Assembly: GCA_900312665.1 (NCBI GenBank)
Contig: ONZQ02000014.1
Span: forward strand, 527,924-591,923
Length of the DNA: 64,000 nucleotides
Source of the DNA: Cephalotrichum gorgonifer
Taxonomy: Eukaryota > Ascomycota > Sordariomycetes > Microascales > Microascaceae
Direction: 5' to 3'
A program made the translations under genes and the position numbers. Below, one piece after another: positions 45,022-57,803 of the stretch. Under the pieces are notes generated by a model. It was not told the origin of the DNA. It saw only the letters and a list, made by a program, of their open reading frames with translations, and ran no database searches. The first letter of the stretch is position 1. Each line of letters starts with the position of its first letter.

Positions 45022-47605
45022 GCCGGGCGGGGCAGGGAACAGATCTGGGATCTGGCCATGATAAGAGATGATGTGACGACGGGGATCCACGTTCTCCCCC
45101 GGGGCTTGGGAATTACATGGATTGTATTCGACAGGAGACGGGGCACAGGAGACAGGAAACAGGACACTGGCAAATGCAGGGTGTGCATCGTGTGGGTGAG
45201 TGTGAGGGAAGGAGGGGTGTGTATGTGTGTGGCCGTGTGTTTGCTCGGCAGTACCACTTACACCTTGTAGATTGTAATGCAGCTACGGAGTGGTTCCAGG
45301 TAAAATGCAAGTACCGAGTCCTCTCGGCCAATGGAGATCCTGAACGTTGCTCCGTGGTGGGACCATTTTTTCATTGGCAAACTGCACCTGGGCTGCCGTC
45401 CCTCCCCTCCACAAAGCATACGCAAGTACTTGTATACTTCATACTTGTATTGCCCAACAAGGCAGCCCGAGCTTGGTCACGGCAAGATGGCGTTCTCCTG
45501 GTGGTTTTTTTTAAGGCCGCCCGAGGAAAGCCATCATAGGCAAAATTAAATTACTCACCCACAAACTCTGAGCTTGCAATATAACATATGTGCATCAACC
45601 AGGCGAGGTGCAGACCCTGCCAGGGGCAGGAGGCAAGCAATATATCGCGGATATTCTCCGCGTGTTTTACTTGTCGCATGTTCGATGCTGCAGCTGGATA
45701 TGCATGCGGTGTTGTTCGTATTTGTATGTTCGTTCCCTATGCAGCCTGACTGCTCTCTATATCTTGAGGCAACAGAAGCGAGGGAACGCGACCGTAACCT
45801 TGTGACTGGCTGCAAGCACGAGTTAAGTGGCAAGCGAGGAAAAGAGAGACCGAATTCTCTCATCCGAGGTGACATCCATGGACCCCGTGATGTGTAAATA
45901 TATATCCATTATATTTATATATACGCCCATGTTTATGAAATCTGCGAAATATTCTCTACTTGTCTCTTGTTCCTAGGTTGTCTCCTGCCTCTTGTCTGTC
46001 GGACGTCCATGGGCTGTCGCACCTTCCCAATCCTTACAGGTACATGTATTACACGGAGCTGCCGGCCGTGGAAAGGAACCGTTAGCTTGTGCTTATGTCG
46101 CCACTGCCGACCAAGTACCTGCTCCCCGCGTTCTAGGTTCCATTACGACGCTAATCACCAACATCGCATCCCCTCTCATTGATCGATCCATCGAACCTAG
46201 TCTTTGCACGCAGCCTGGGCCCTGTCTCGCTCCTCTTTCTCTTCATCCGCCTCGTTGCTTCTTTCAGTCATCTCCCCTCTCCCCTCCCTCCCTTCTTGAA
46301 CCCCTGGCCCTCAGCTCGGCTTTCCTTGCGCCAGGTACGTACTAATACGTACTCGTGCACTGCTCGGATCGTCCGAGACGTCGGCCTGTGGGTCTTCGGG
46401 TCTTGGACCTCGGACCATTTTGGCCTAGATCTCCGCACCGAATCCAAGACTCTCCACTCCGGCTTCACGTCCCCGTTGCGCTGCCTCGAGCAAGTCCGCC
46501 CCCGTGACTGGAATGACGGCATATCCGAGAAACCAAAGACTCGTACATATGTGACGCACAGCTGCAGCCACACCACATATCCATTCCAGAACTATTCTCT
46601 TTTTCTCTCCTCGCTCGTTCTTGGGGAAAGTCATCTCGGAAATCCGGAATCGGAAACCCAGGCCGCGGTGCACCTGGGTAATACAGCACGGGTAGTGAAT
46701 CAGGACCTGTTAAAGTGCGTCTATCCACTTGAACTATTGAGCCAGTCTTTTGAGTTTTTAGCATCGTCTCCCTGGACGCTAACGATTAGTTTACCAGCGC
46801 TCTGGCCCAAGGTCGAGTAGCATCCATACGCACAACTCGACAGGCCGACAGACGCTAGGCTCGTTGGAACCACTCGGATGGGCCTTGCCTGGTCCCTGCG
46901 AACCCTGGTCCTCATGGTCCACATCCCTGCCCCCTGTCCCCTGTCCCGTTTCCCTGTCCAATACCTGTGAATTCCTGCTTCCCATCCGATCCATCCACCA
47001 CTGAGAAGCTAGGGGCGTCCTCACCTGTGCGCTACTCCAAAACCAGCAAGGACTTGCGCAAGTGCGTTGGTCCACGCTCGTCCTGTCCGCACACCCCTCT
47101 ATAGTCACACTCGCACTCCCCCCCTCCACCCTCCGCCACCACCCACCCTCCTTCCCCCAAAGGAGTTCGAGGGGGCGAACACACCCGCAACGCCCAACCC
47201 CAACCAACCCCAGGCTCAAGCCCAGGTCCAGGCCCGGGACCAGACCAACACCTTAGAGACAACCGTCCCCGCCGTGACCGCCCCCAACTACTTGTACTTG
47301 TATCTGGCGTAAACCAGACCCGTTGCATTCTTGCTTCCCTCTTGACTGCTTACGCCTCCGACCTTCCTTCCTCCTCCCACTCCTGCTGGAGACCAGGCGA
47401 GCCTAACGAGAGACCCTCCATTCCTCCCTCTCCTGTGGCCTGACGAGCGAGGTTCTTTTCCCTCCTATTTTACGTTGCACTTTTCTCACTCTCCCCCGCA
47501 CCCTCCGTCCGCTACGAACGCTAAAGAGCGACGATCATTCGAACTTCGACCTTTCAGCGCCAACCGACGAGCTCAACCGCCCTTGGAAGGGTTTGCTACT
47601 CTTCC

Positions 47606-47623
47606 ATGACCACCGCCCTTTGA
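47606..47623 (+). promoter_or_regulatory. minimal upstream ORF before the SYLF gene
   Basis: ATG ACC ACC GCC CTT TGA: five codons plus stop, ending 10 nt before the main start at 47634. If the mature transcript includes it, scanning ribosomes would meet it first. Its position in the mRNA is inferred. Confidence 0.45.
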
Positions 47624-47633
47624 CGACGGCGCC

Positions 47634-49949
47634 ATGCACCGAGTATCAGCCCTGCTGTCGTGGGACAGGCGGAAATCGGCCCAGACCCCTCCAAACCTCC
47701 AGCGCCTGTCGACGACCGCCTCGTCCCCACCGAAGCTCAAGAAGGAGGCCTTTTGGCCTTCGACCCTGGACCAGGAATGCGAGAAGGCTGCTCGCATCCT
47801 AAAATCATTTTGCTGTACGTCCGTTCCTTGACTTCCCCTCTGGCTCGTATCATACTTGTACAACCCCTTGCGGCCACAGCCTGCCTTGCCCCTCTCGTCA
47901 CACACAAAGCCAATGCAGGTTGCTAACCCGCTGCCTCTAGCCGATGGGTGTCTTACACCGCCCGGGGGTGACAGGTCGGTCACGAGTCCGACGAGGGAGA
48001 CAGCCGAACCCGAATCCCAGTCCCCCGTCAACCTCGTCAAGCGAATACCGAAGCGAATAGTACAGAATGCCGCCGGCATTGCCATATTCACGTGCATGCG
48101 ATCAGGCATGTGGATGACGGGCTCCGGTGGCTCCGGTATCCTCATAGCTCGCAAGGCAGACGGCACTTGGTCTCCTCCCTCGGCCCTACTCCTTCACACT
48201 CCCACCCTGAGTTTCGTCATAGGTGTCGATATATACGACTGTGTTCTGGTCATCAACAACCTATCCGCCCTAGAGTCCATCATGCAGCCCCAAGTCACGC
48301 TCGGCGAGGATATTGGCCTGTCCAACGGCCCTATGGTCGCCCTCGGATCTGGCGAAGAGGAGATACGGTGGAAGGATCTGGGAAACACAGTTTTAACCTA
48401 TCTCAAGGCGAAAGGGCAAGTACAGACGGTCAACCTCAACGGCTGTATACTTACCGAGCGAGGCAATGAGAACGAGCGCTTCTATGGCGGAAACGCTACC
48501 ATGATGGATATACTGGCTGGGAACGTGTACAAGATCGTCGACGAGACACGCCCGCTATTCGAAGTCATAAAGCAAGCTGAGGGTAGGTCGGACTTCGACT
48601 CGAACATCGTCGACCAGATATCCTCGCAGTGCGCTCCTGGAGATGCCGTGATAGAGTCACGGGGCCCCACACCGCCCGAATCGCCTTCCAGAATGAGCAG
48701 CTTTGGTGTGCCCGACATGGAGGACCCCGATCCGTTTGGCGTACTAGCGCTAGAAATGGCGGGCCTCGAGATCCGAGAAGCGGGGACACAGATGCGGCCC
48801 TCCAGCAGCCAGTTCGATTTTGCACCCAGCCCGACGAGTCCACTCTTCCCTAGGTTCAAGCGACGGAGTGTGGACACAGTTGCTACGCGAAGCAACCGGA
48901 ACAGCTGTCTGTCAGTTCGCACGGAGCATATGCACGCCACCGATGCCTACACCCAGACCGAGGCTTCGATCACCCCCCATACGACCCCCAGCCTCAGCCA
49001 GAGCGAGGACGGCCATGACCGCCAATCTCTAGAGAAGGCCAAGGGCCTGGATGACGTCATAGAGGAGGAGGTTGATTACACCAAGATCGACTTCAGCCCA
49101 ATTCAGCGTCTGAACGGACCCTCGCTGGACGGTGCGACCGTCGTCGAGAGCCCGGCCACAACCGACGACGACCGGGACGCGGAACACAATGCTTCGTCGG
49201 ACGAGGCGAAGCCGCCCGCATCAGCGCCCACATCGGCGCCAACATCCCCCGACCTCACGCCTGAGCTCAAGCCGGAGGACGAGGACGACGGCGACGATGC
49301 CGACGATGAGGATGACGAGGACGACGAAGACTACGATGAGCCCGTCGTCGTTTTCGAGGTGGCGTCCGCCGTCAAGCCGGTGCGGACCAACGTCACCGCC
49401 GTGAGGTCCCAGGTCGTGCAGGCGAAGGGTGCCATTGTCACCATCCCTAAGAGGGTACCGCCGCCACTCCCGCTCAGGAACCCCGCGCGCAGCTCGCTGC
49501 GGGCGAGCAGGAGCGACTTCGGAGACGCGAGCTCACTAGCGGGCACCCCCTCGCGGGCATCCTTTGCTAGCGAGAAGCCGGAGACGCCCGCGAGGAACTC
49601 TTTTGCTAGCGGGATCAAGTCCGAGGGCGCCGACGGCGAGTCTGAGGCTCGGTTATCCCAGGAAACCCCCGTGAAGACTACCGTTGATGTCGATGTTCAG
49701 GCGCAAACCCCTGTTGCGGTAAAGACCAAGTATCCCTTGTCCAAGGAGACTCCCGCCGATGCCGCCGTTGTTGAGGAGAAGGAGGTATCGGCCGATGACG
49801 CTAGTGTTGCTCACACGGATGATGCGCTTACGACGAAGGGCCAGGTCGAGATTGAGGAGGGTACCAATTTGGTGCCTCGAGTGGACGAGCAGCTCAAGTG
49901 TGCCGATGTCGCGGTGCGAGCCGCGCCACAAGGTATCGCCGCGGCGTAA
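47634..49949 (+). CDS. SYLF (DUF500 / Ysc84-type) domain protein with acidic tail
   Basis: Protein of 729 residues related to the Las17-binding Ysc84/SH3YL1 group, whose SYLF domain binds actin and phosphoinositides at endocytic sites. Exons 47634-47814 and 47941-49949. The N-terminus holds the usual DQECEKAARILKSFC helix, with the junction giving KSFCSDGC. The SYLF domain (about 92-290) shows VKRIPKRIVQNAAGIAIFTC, MTGSGGSGILIARKADGTWSPPSA, GVDIYDCVLVINN and YKIVDETRP. The rest is low-complexity: Ser/Pro-rich, an Asp/Glu tract (about 506-530), RVPPPLPLRNPA that could be an SH3 ligand, and a negatively charged end. No SH3 domain is present, so it differs from yeast Ysc84 and resembles filamentous-fungal SYLF proteins of unknown role. 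Confidence 0.87.
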
Positions 49950-51113
49950 CGCGTGAGCGTCGATGAGATGCCTGTTACCGAACAAAAACATGTACAACAC
50001 AAGGGGCTCCATATGGATCGGCACCAGACTTTCAAAGTGAAGGGAAGTGAAACTATACCACGAATGGGTTTAATATGCGTTGGATGGGAGTTGGTACTGC
50101 TTAAGAGGGACAACGGGAAAACGGAGCATGTATTTTTTTTTTGGCTCCGTGTTTCACTTTAGCATTTGTTTTCATGACATTTGCTCTATGGGATGTTTCT
50201 GGTATCCTATCGATATATGGCGTTTGGGGTGTGGATAAGAATGGATGGGAAATATCATGATGCCTTTTCTAGTTCGAGCGGGCGGCGGCGGTTGAGAGGG
50301 TTAGCTATTATATGCTAGTTACTCCTAGACTTTTTTTTGTCTATTTTATGCGAAACGGGGGAAGGCGAATTGCAAGGTCCCTTAATGGGAAACCTCTCAA
50401 GCCGCTGGGATATACAGCTGAAGCTTTGGGGTTGTGGTTGTGGTCGGTTGGGTGGTGCTTCGAATACTATACCCGGGTTTTCTCACTGTGCTACATTCTT
50501 ACATTCGTACTTAGACCACTCGTGTTGTAGAATGTATGGCGTGTGTCTGGGTGAGGCAGTGGGCTGGATGAGGACCATCCTCGTCGGCATGTATCAGCGA
50601 TCTCAGCCCAGCAGTTGTGCTCAGCAGGTGAATTATGTAATCTTGCCATGTCTCACACTCCACGTGATGAAATTTGGGGGGATTCGAAAACCGCAGGCTC
50701 CACCAACCGCGACAATGGAAACAGTGGAAATCTAGGAGACCAAGCAAGACCTTCGTGCCGCGACCTTGAGCTTCCGAGTCGCGCCCCCGGCCATTGCGTT
50801 CTAATTCTTTCTCATCCGCATACCCCAACACCTCCACCTGATTAATTTTTGTCTGTTTGTCGAGATAGTACCGACTTCCCAACTGACCTGGCGAGCACTT
50901 ATACTCCGCCGCGCAATCTTGCAGGCGAAGACCTTCCCCTCCCACTAGCAACGAACGACGCGACAAGAGATCCACCTCGGGAACTACGAAGGGCGCGACC
51001 GCGACAACAGTACACGAGCCGAAAATAGGCGAGGGTAGAAGATACATTGACCTCGCGGAGACCCAATACCCACGACCCCCTCCGGACGAGTAGCGACCGC
51101 GACCCGAGAAACG
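49950..51113. other. intergenic region between SYLF gene and ARP9
   Basis: About 1.16 kb containing the SYLF 3' UTR and the ARP9 promoter. No gene seen in either strand. Confidence 0.65.
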
Positions 51114-53529
51114 ATGTCGGGCAGCGCGGCGAGATGGCGCGAGGAGCAGATCCTCGTCATCTGCCCCGGGAGCAGGACGACAATGGCGCAGCTGGGGTGC
51201 AACGAGCTGACGCCGCCGGTACACCGGATGCCGACGCGGATGTTCTTAGACCCGGAAGATGGCGGGTGGAGGCCCTACCACACCTTCAAGAGGAGGAAGG
51301 GGGGGAAGAAGGCTGGCGTGGAGCAGAACGGGGATGAGGAGAAGGCGAACGGGGATGAGGACGAGTGGGAGTGGGTTGAGGATCAGGATTCCGAAGAGGG
51401 GGCCGTTTATCCCATGCAAGGTAAGCAACGCAGGACGAGCAAGCGAAAGAAGGAGTAAGGGGGGGATGCTAACTCTTTTTCCCTTCCTCTTTATAGCCGG
51501 CCGTATCGTCAACATGCCCGCCTTCCTCGCCTTCCTCGACCACATCCACAGTCTGCTCACTACGACCTACCACAATACCCCCATCGTCCTCATGGCGTCC
51601 CCGCAGTGGACGCGCGACTGTGTCGAGGAGATTACGCAGTTCATCTTCGAGAAGACCAAGACCCCCGCCCTTTGCTTGATCCACTCCGCCATCGCGACGC
51701 AGTACGGCCTCCGCTGGCCGAACATGACCGTCGTCGACATCGGCTTCGAGAAGGTGGATGTCACCTGCATCTTCGACGGCGCCGTCATGAACCACCAGGC
51801 CATCGGCGTCGCGTACGGCGACGACGACGGGATCCAGTCTGGCGGGGAGGTGTTTACGCGGAAGCTGCTGGCACTGCTGGAAGGGAAGGGGTTCAACTAT
51901 GATATGGCGGAGCAGCTGAAGAAGAGCACCATCTGCGAGGTGCTGCCGTACGCCGCCGACCTCCCCGACCGCATGGAGCTGCCAAAGGCGAATGCTGAGA
52001 CGGCGGGTCTCCCCCCGTCGAGCAACCCCGCTGCCGATGCGGCGAAGGTGGCGGACTCGGCACGCGCCATCGCGCCGGCGGATGAGGACGAGATGGAGGT
52101 CGAGGATAAGATTGTGGCTGACGGCGTCCTTGACGTCGCGGCAATCGTTACTACTGGTCAGACGAAGGAGTTCCTCGCCAAGAAGGAGAAGGAGAAGGCG
52201 AAGTCGGCGAAGAAGACTGCGGCGAACGAGGCCCAGGCCTCGAGGATAGCCAGGCTCCCCAACTCGAAGAGGACCCATAACATTTTCCACTACGAGGAGG
52301 TGGTGCAGGAGGAGGTTCCCAAGGCCAAGCCTGCGCCTGCTGTCCCGAGCGCGCCCGCCGCCGCTCCTGCTGATGCGGCGACTACGGAGAACGGGACTGC
52401 CAAGCCCGAGACCGCGGAGGGAGAGAAGCCTGCGGCGGAGGAGGCGACTAAGGAGGGACCGGAGGGCGAGAAGTCCGCGGCGGAGGAGCCGGCCAAGCAA
52501 GGAGACGAAGCCGTGAAGACCGAGGCGGCCCAGCCGACGGAGAAACCCGAAGGGCCGGAAACCGCACCCCCCGCCGCGGAACCCGCCGCGGAGCAGCCTC
52601 CGCGCCCCGACTCCCCGGTTGAGACGGAGCTCCAGGCCAAGCTCGTCCGGCGCGACATCGAGGTGGGGCTCGAGCGGTTCCGGTTCGCGGACCGCGACCA
52701 GATCGACCGCATCACGACGCTCATCTGGAAGACGATCCAGGGCGTTCCAGACATGTTCATGCGCCCCGCGTGCTGGGACCACATCGCCATCGTGGGCAAC
52801 GGCAGCCGGGTGCGCGGGCTCCGGGAGAACATCATCCAGACGCTGACGGCGCGGCACCTCATCTCGCCGTCCTCGGCCACCATCTTCACGTCGGAGCTGC
52901 CCTCCAACATGGCCACGCCCACGGGCACGGGGAGCCAGACGCCGACGGGGTCCTTCACGGGGACGCCGCACCAGCTCCCGCCGACGGCGTCGTCGGTGAA
53001 CCCGCTCCTGCAGGCGGCCACGACGGCCACGCTCAACGGGCCGATACCGGGGCAGCAGCCGCTTCCGGGCGGCGCCCCGGGCTCGGAGGCGGGCGTGTCG
53101 CCGTCGCACCGGTTCCACAGCCAGACGCCCACGAGCATCAAGCTCGCGCCGCTGCCGACGTACCTGGCCGAGTGGAGCAAGAACGGATACGAGGAGGCCA
53201 TGTTCCTGGGCGCGCAGGTGGCGGGCAGGATCGCGTTCTGCCTGCACAACCTCGACGGGAGCAGCTCCGAGGCGCAGAGGAGGATGAGTCTTAGTCGGGT
53301 CGAGTACAAGTATGTTTTTTCGCCCTCCCCTTCCCCCCCTTTTCTTTTGTGAAGATACCAAACTGCTGTTTCCCTTCCCCCACCCTTTCTCTTTCTCCTT
53401 CGTACCACCCCTTCCCTTCTCCTCATATTCTCCCGTCCTCGAAAATGTCACACATACACCATTACTAACGCGTAAATTTTCAGCGAGATCGGCCCCAAGG
53501 GCGTCCGGAAGCACTCCATGCTCCAGTGA
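51114..53529 (+). CDS. ARP9: actin-related protein 9, SWI/SNF-RSC chromatin-remodelling subunit
   Basis: Nuclear actin-fold protein of 721 residues; Arp9 pairs with Arp7-type subunits on the remodeller HSA helix. Exons 51114-51420, 51497-53309 and 53484-53529. The start WREEQILVICPGSRTTMAQLG is the characteristic Arp9 beginning, followed by GRIVNMPAFLAFLDHIHS, VLMASPQWTRDCVEEITQFIF and VVDIGFEKVDVTCIFDG (second phosphate-binding element of the actin fold). A long Ala/Pro/Glu/Lys-rich insertion (about 250-485) interrupts the fold before FRFADRDQIDRITTLIWKTI and IAIVGNGSRVRGLRENIIQ (adenosine-binding motif). The last 15 residues come from a separate exon and end KGVRKHSMLQ. A general actin-related protein of the Arp8 type is the main alternative, less likely given the N-terminus. 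Confidence 0.85.
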
Positions 53530-54565
53530 AGCAAGCCTACTTGAGAGAACAAAAAAAATGACGAGACTGCCAGTAGCGGCGGTTCTTAGGAAGTGTTCTG
53601 TGAACAGGGGGAAGGGGAAGGGGGATTACGGTTGGGGTGGGTGGAACAGGGAAGGGATTTATGCGATGCGAACTGGGGGCCTTCTTTTATTTTTTATTTT
53701 TGTCCATGTATCATACGGAGTTTTTAAACTGGACAGGAAAACACAACATTTACTCCTTGTCTTTTCTCCTTCTCATCATCGTTCCCATTTCTCTCTAGAG
53801 GTTAGCCCCACACATACGGAGTACTGCCTCAGTTGTTCCTGCAAGGCCGGGCTGGTGGTAGGTGGTATGTTGGTGTGATGGGAGACGGAGGGGAACCTGT
53901 CGCAACCAGCTCGTCTAACAATTACTTTCCATCACTAGTCAGGTCAAGAGGACTGTAAGAGGCGAACGTTGAGGCGGAACAGTTGACATTGAGTAGGGAA
54001 GAGTAGCACTCGTACAAATCAATTCATGACGCTATTCAGACTAAACTACCACCCATCCTATTCTCTAGCTTTTCGCAACCCACTTCACGAACAGAGGCCG
54101 TAATAGAAGAAGAAACAAGGAGAGAGTATAAGTGAGAGAGAAAATAGGTCTAAGAGAGGCGTGGAGAGCCAACACACACACTCGCACACATACTCCACCC
54201 CTTTTCCCTCCGTCTTCCCGAAAATATTCGTATCCCCGATTAAGTTATAAAGCAATGGCTCCCCTTAAAACGCCTGTTTTTGCGGATCGACTTCAAAGTC
54301 GTCATGTTGGAAATCAGAAGCCCCGCATGCAGTTTTGTGGAGTCCGGCTCGTTCTCTTGTGGCGAATGAGTTTGGTGAGCCAAGATTTGGCTGTGGATGG
54401 AAAGAGAGAGAAACTCTGCAGCGCACGTGGACTGAAGGGAAGGGCCAGCCCAGATGGCATCTCTTCCTGCCTCTCTCCGCTGTTTCCAACCGTTCTCAGT
54501 CGCGTCAAAGACATAATTCGTATCTGCCTCCCCCCTCCCGGTCACGAGGACGAGGCGCGCGCTCT
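53530..54565. other. 3' region between convergent ARP9 and OLE1
   Basis: About 1 kb between stop codons of opposite strands, presumably both 3' UTRs. A frame at 54132-54776 overlaps the desaturase on the other strand and is not supported. Contains acggagtact near 53817. Confidence 0.6.
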
Positions 54566-56071
54566 TCACGCGGCGTCGGCAGCAGCAGTGGGCTGGGGCA
54601 CCTTGGTGACCTGGACACCGGCCCTGATGATGCGTGAACCGGTCGAGTCGCTAATATACGACATGTCCTTGTTCTCAAACTGGGCACGCTTCCAGATCTC
54701 GACCTCGCAGCCGCCGCGTAGGACGCCGACGCGCATGGTGGAGAGGAGGTTGTGGGCGGCGTTGGAGTGGTCGTAGACACCGCCGTTGAACACGGCCGTC
54801 GCGTCGCGGCCGATGGCCGAGTTGATGAGGGCCTTGCCACCGGGGTGGTCCTTGATGAAGTCGCCGACATCATGGATGACACCGGCGATAGCCACGAGCT
54901 TCTTGCCACCCTCCTTGCACTGGCTGACGAAGTCGTCCCAGTCCACGACGGGGAGCTGCTCGAGCGGGATGCCCCAGTTAAGGGTGGCACGCTTCTGGTC
55001 GAGCTTCTTCTGCAGTTGCTGGACACGGCCCTTCTCGATCTCGTTGGCGCGGAACTGCTTGAGGTCGTAGGCGAGGCCGAGCTGCTTCCAGGTCCAGATG
55101 CACCACTTGGTCAAATCGTACTGGTACCACTCAATGGCGTTACGGTAGTCCGAGGGGAACTCGTGGTGGAAGTTGTGGTAGCCCTCGCCGAGGGTGACCA
55201 GGGCGGTTATCATGTGGTCGCGGGGCGAGTTGCGGTCGTCGAAGGGCTGCTCGCCTAGCCAGTGGGCGAGGGAGTTGACGCAGAAGGTGGCTTGCTGGAC
55301 GAAGAAGATACGGATGATACCGCCATAGATGAAACCGCCCAGGAAGTCGTTGAAGAAGTACCCGCAGAAGAGCGTGGGGAAGATAAGTCCCATGAACAAG
55401 ACGCACTTGAGGTAGTTCTTGTGCTGCCACACAACGACGGGGCATTCGTTAAGGTCGCTGATGTCGGTCCGGCCGATGCGCTTGGGGTCCTGCTTGAACA
55501 CCATCCAGCCCAGGTGCGAGTACCAGAAACCCTTGCGGACCGAGTAAGGGTCCTTGGCGGTGTCAGTGTAACGGTGGTGGGCGCGGTGGCCCCTGGACCA
55601 CCACCTGATGGAACCCTCAGCGGCGCCGGCGCCGACGGCCGCGAGGTAGAGAGTGAGCGGCAGGGTGGCCTGGTATGACTTGTGCGCCCAGAGACGATGG
55701 TAACCTGCAGAACCAAGGTCAGTCAGTGGACATGCTCCCCGAGAAATGGCGCAGTGAGAGAGGTGAGAGAAAAGAGACAGGAACTCACCGGCAGTGATTC
55801 CGAGACCGGTGTTGAAGTAGTATAATATGGCGAATAAGGCCGTGTTGCGATGAAGAGGTACCCAGTACGTCGAGATGAGGCCGGCGAGAGGAACGATGAT
55901 GATGAAGTAGGTGTTGATCCAGTTGATGTGCTTGTGCCAGTTCTTCCACGTCATGGGCTGCTCTGAGATATGCGGCTTCTTAGGGTCGTAGGTGCCCTTG
56001 GACCTCAGCGGGACGTAGTCCGTCGTCCCATCGGGGCAGACGAAGTCCCTGCCGCTCGCTGTCGCCGACAT
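54566..56071 (-). CDS. OLE1: acyl-CoA delta-9 (stearoyl-CoA) desaturase with cytochrome b5 domain
   Basis: ER membrane di-iron enzyme of 473 residues that introduces the cis-9 double bond into palmitoyl- and stearoyl-CoA. Exons (minus): 56071-55789 and 55704-54566. Membrane spans flank the active site (NTYFIIIVPLAGLISTYWVP; LTLYLAAVGAGAAEG; CVLFMGLIFPTLFCGYFF). All three histidine boxes are intact: H97RLWAH102, H134RAHH138 and H271NFHH275. The C-terminal fused cytochrome b5 domain has the heme-ligand motif H381PGG, as in yeast Ole1. The N-terminus MSATASGRDF is the first ATG; the frame upstream of it lacks another. Length fits fungal homologues (450-510). Confidence 0.97.
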   Translation of the reverse strand: MSATASGRDFVCPDGTTDYVPLRSKGTYDPKKPHISEQPMTWKNWHKHINWINTYFIIIVPLAGLISTYWVPLHRNTALFAILYYFNTGLGITAGEFLSLFSHLSHCAISRGACPLTDLGSAGYHRLWAHKSYQATLPLTLYLAAVGAGAAEGSIRWWSRGHRAHHRYTDTAKDPYSVRKGFWYSHLGWMVFKQDPKRIGRTDISDLNECPVVVWQHKNYLKCVLFMGLIFPTLFCGYFFNDFLGGFIYGGIIRIFFVQQATFCVNSLAHWLGEQPFDDRNSPRDHMITALVTLGEGYHNFHHEFPSDYRNAIEWYQYDLTKWCIWTWKQLGLAYDLKQFRANEIEKGRVQQLQKKLDQKRATLNWGIPLEQLPVVDWDDFVSQCKEGGKKLVAIAGVIHDVGDFIKDHPGGKALINSAIGRDATAVFNGGVYDHSNAAHNLLSTMRVGVLRGGCEVEIWKRAQFENKDMSYISDSTGSRIIRAGVQVTKVPQPTAAADAA

Positions 56072-57803
56072 TTTGTGTGTGTTGTCTGCAGTCCCGAGGC
56101 TGCTGTGTGTACGGGGAAAGTTGGATTGAAGCTCAGAGGATAGCAAGCAGGATCCTCAGATGGCGATGCTCACCACCAAGACAAATGGAAGGGAGAAGAC
56201 TGGTTACGGAAAGTTGGTGGTGGTGAGGACTTCTGTAGGGAGAAGATTAGGAATGAGCACACCGAAGTCAAAAAGAATAATATATGTAGGACAAAAGGGA
56301 GTGGCGTCGGCTAAAACGAAAAACCCACGGCCGAGAAACTTGAGGCAAGGTCACACTCCCAGACAGGGTTGGGGAATGGGGGTATGCGGGTCTGGGCCTG
56401 GGTTATGTTGACGATGGATGGCGTTGGTTGGGAAGGTACGATAGGAGGTACTTACAGGCAACACCGAATCCCCGTGTAAGAAGGAGGTACCTGGGCTGAT
56501 CAAGAGAGCCCCACTCACTGTAAGTGTAAGTGAATGCGCGCGTGTGAGTACGAGTACACCGGCTTAGACCGAGGCAAAATGGGCTCTTCACAACGTGATC
56601 AGAGCTTTAAATCGGATGACTGCCTCGGAATGTCTGATCTGGGGAAGGCAGTCGTAAATAGCGTTGAGCGTTAGTGCACCAAGATCTATCCTTTTCTCAC
56701 ATGTCTTCGTCGTCACTGGACGGAGTGGGCAGTTGTCACTTTTTTTTCCTATGGTTTCCCCAACGAAATCGCCAAGCACTCAACAGTTCTGGGGCATTTC
56801 CAAATCGGGAACCTTCTACGGCCCGCTTGTTGGGGTGGGCGGGGGTTCGAGGTGGGGTCGGATGCCCCGGTAGCGCGTTCGTCCTGGTACCGGCGCCCCG
56901 AAAAGGTACTAGCGTACCATCCATAACCCCTGTCCGCAGGAGAGAGTTGCTCTCGGGTCGGCGGAAGCTTCGAATTATCCCGCGCGCCTCTTCTCAACCG
57001 ATATACAATATACTCGGACTCGTATGGATACTTGTCAAAGGCCTCGGTATATTATGGCACGATGACGGATGTGTCCTTTCATGTGAGGTTTTATCAATCA
57101 CTTGATATCGTATCGGCCAATGTGTCCACATCTCCACTTACGAGTACTACACCTCGATCGCTCTTCTTTGGCCCTACCCTCGACGTGCTGACGCCTCACC
57201 CGTCACTCGCTCCGAGGATTGGTCGGAGAGCCCTATGGAGGTTGGTGGCGCTCGGACCACTCACGCTAGTCAGCCAGCCAAGCAGGTCCCAACCACTTCT
57301 GATGGGCCATGCTCACTTCAAAACTTCATTCGTTTGGAACACAGAAACCCTGACATCATCTGGAGACAGGTGTCAGCCCTTCCCAGACCATTAATCTCAT
57401 CATCCCACACACAAGACTTGCTACATGGATGGTAGTTAACGACGGTGAATTATTCGCATTGGTATTTATACCTAATATGCAACAACAGTTTTACCCCCCT
57501 GTCTCGTATACAATCAATCAGGTAAACTAATCCGCCCGGATGCGTTAAAAACGACGCCCTCCCGCTGCAAAGTCACATATTCCCTGCCGTCCCAGACCAA
57601 AAAAAAAAACAATTCCTCCCCGTCATATACAGAATACAAGAATGAGAAGAGACGTACGACAAAGGAAAATGTAAAGTTTGGCGTGTTCGTTATCCCGTCA
57701 AATACCCGTATTGTTTCCAAGAAGGAGAGGACGTGATTCGTTTCGTCAGGTCGTTATATATATCGAAAGAAAAAGGGCCAGCAATCGGGGCTTCGGGCTA
57801 CCC
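56072..57803. other. OLE1 upstream / kinase-like gene downstream region
   Basis: Expected to contain the OLE1 promoter and 5' leader (minus strand) and the 3' UTR of the kinase-like gene. No further gene recognised. Confidence 0.6.

Larger units (their letters stand above)
42126..47633. other. gene-free region and leader of the SYLF gene
   Basis: No supported coding sequence. Contains a 10-bp TACGAGTAAG tandem repeat, a polypyrimidine tract, a GGGATCRG minisatellite and scattered GTACTTG words. From about 46.1 kb the plus strand becomes C/T-rich with several short ATG frames (for example 47067), consistent with a long promoter and 5' leader of the SYLF gene. Frames such as 43270-43788 (plus) and 43612-44184 (minus) show no domain. 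Confidence 0.6.

Noticed and set aside
51469..53514. 681-codon minus-strand frame
   Set aside because: Antisense to ARP9; caused by GC-rich codons. Its composition is Arg/Gly/Leu low-complexity and it carries no domain.
54132..54776. 214-codon plus-strand frame
   Set aside because: Overlaps the 3' end of the desaturase on the opposite strand and has no domain.
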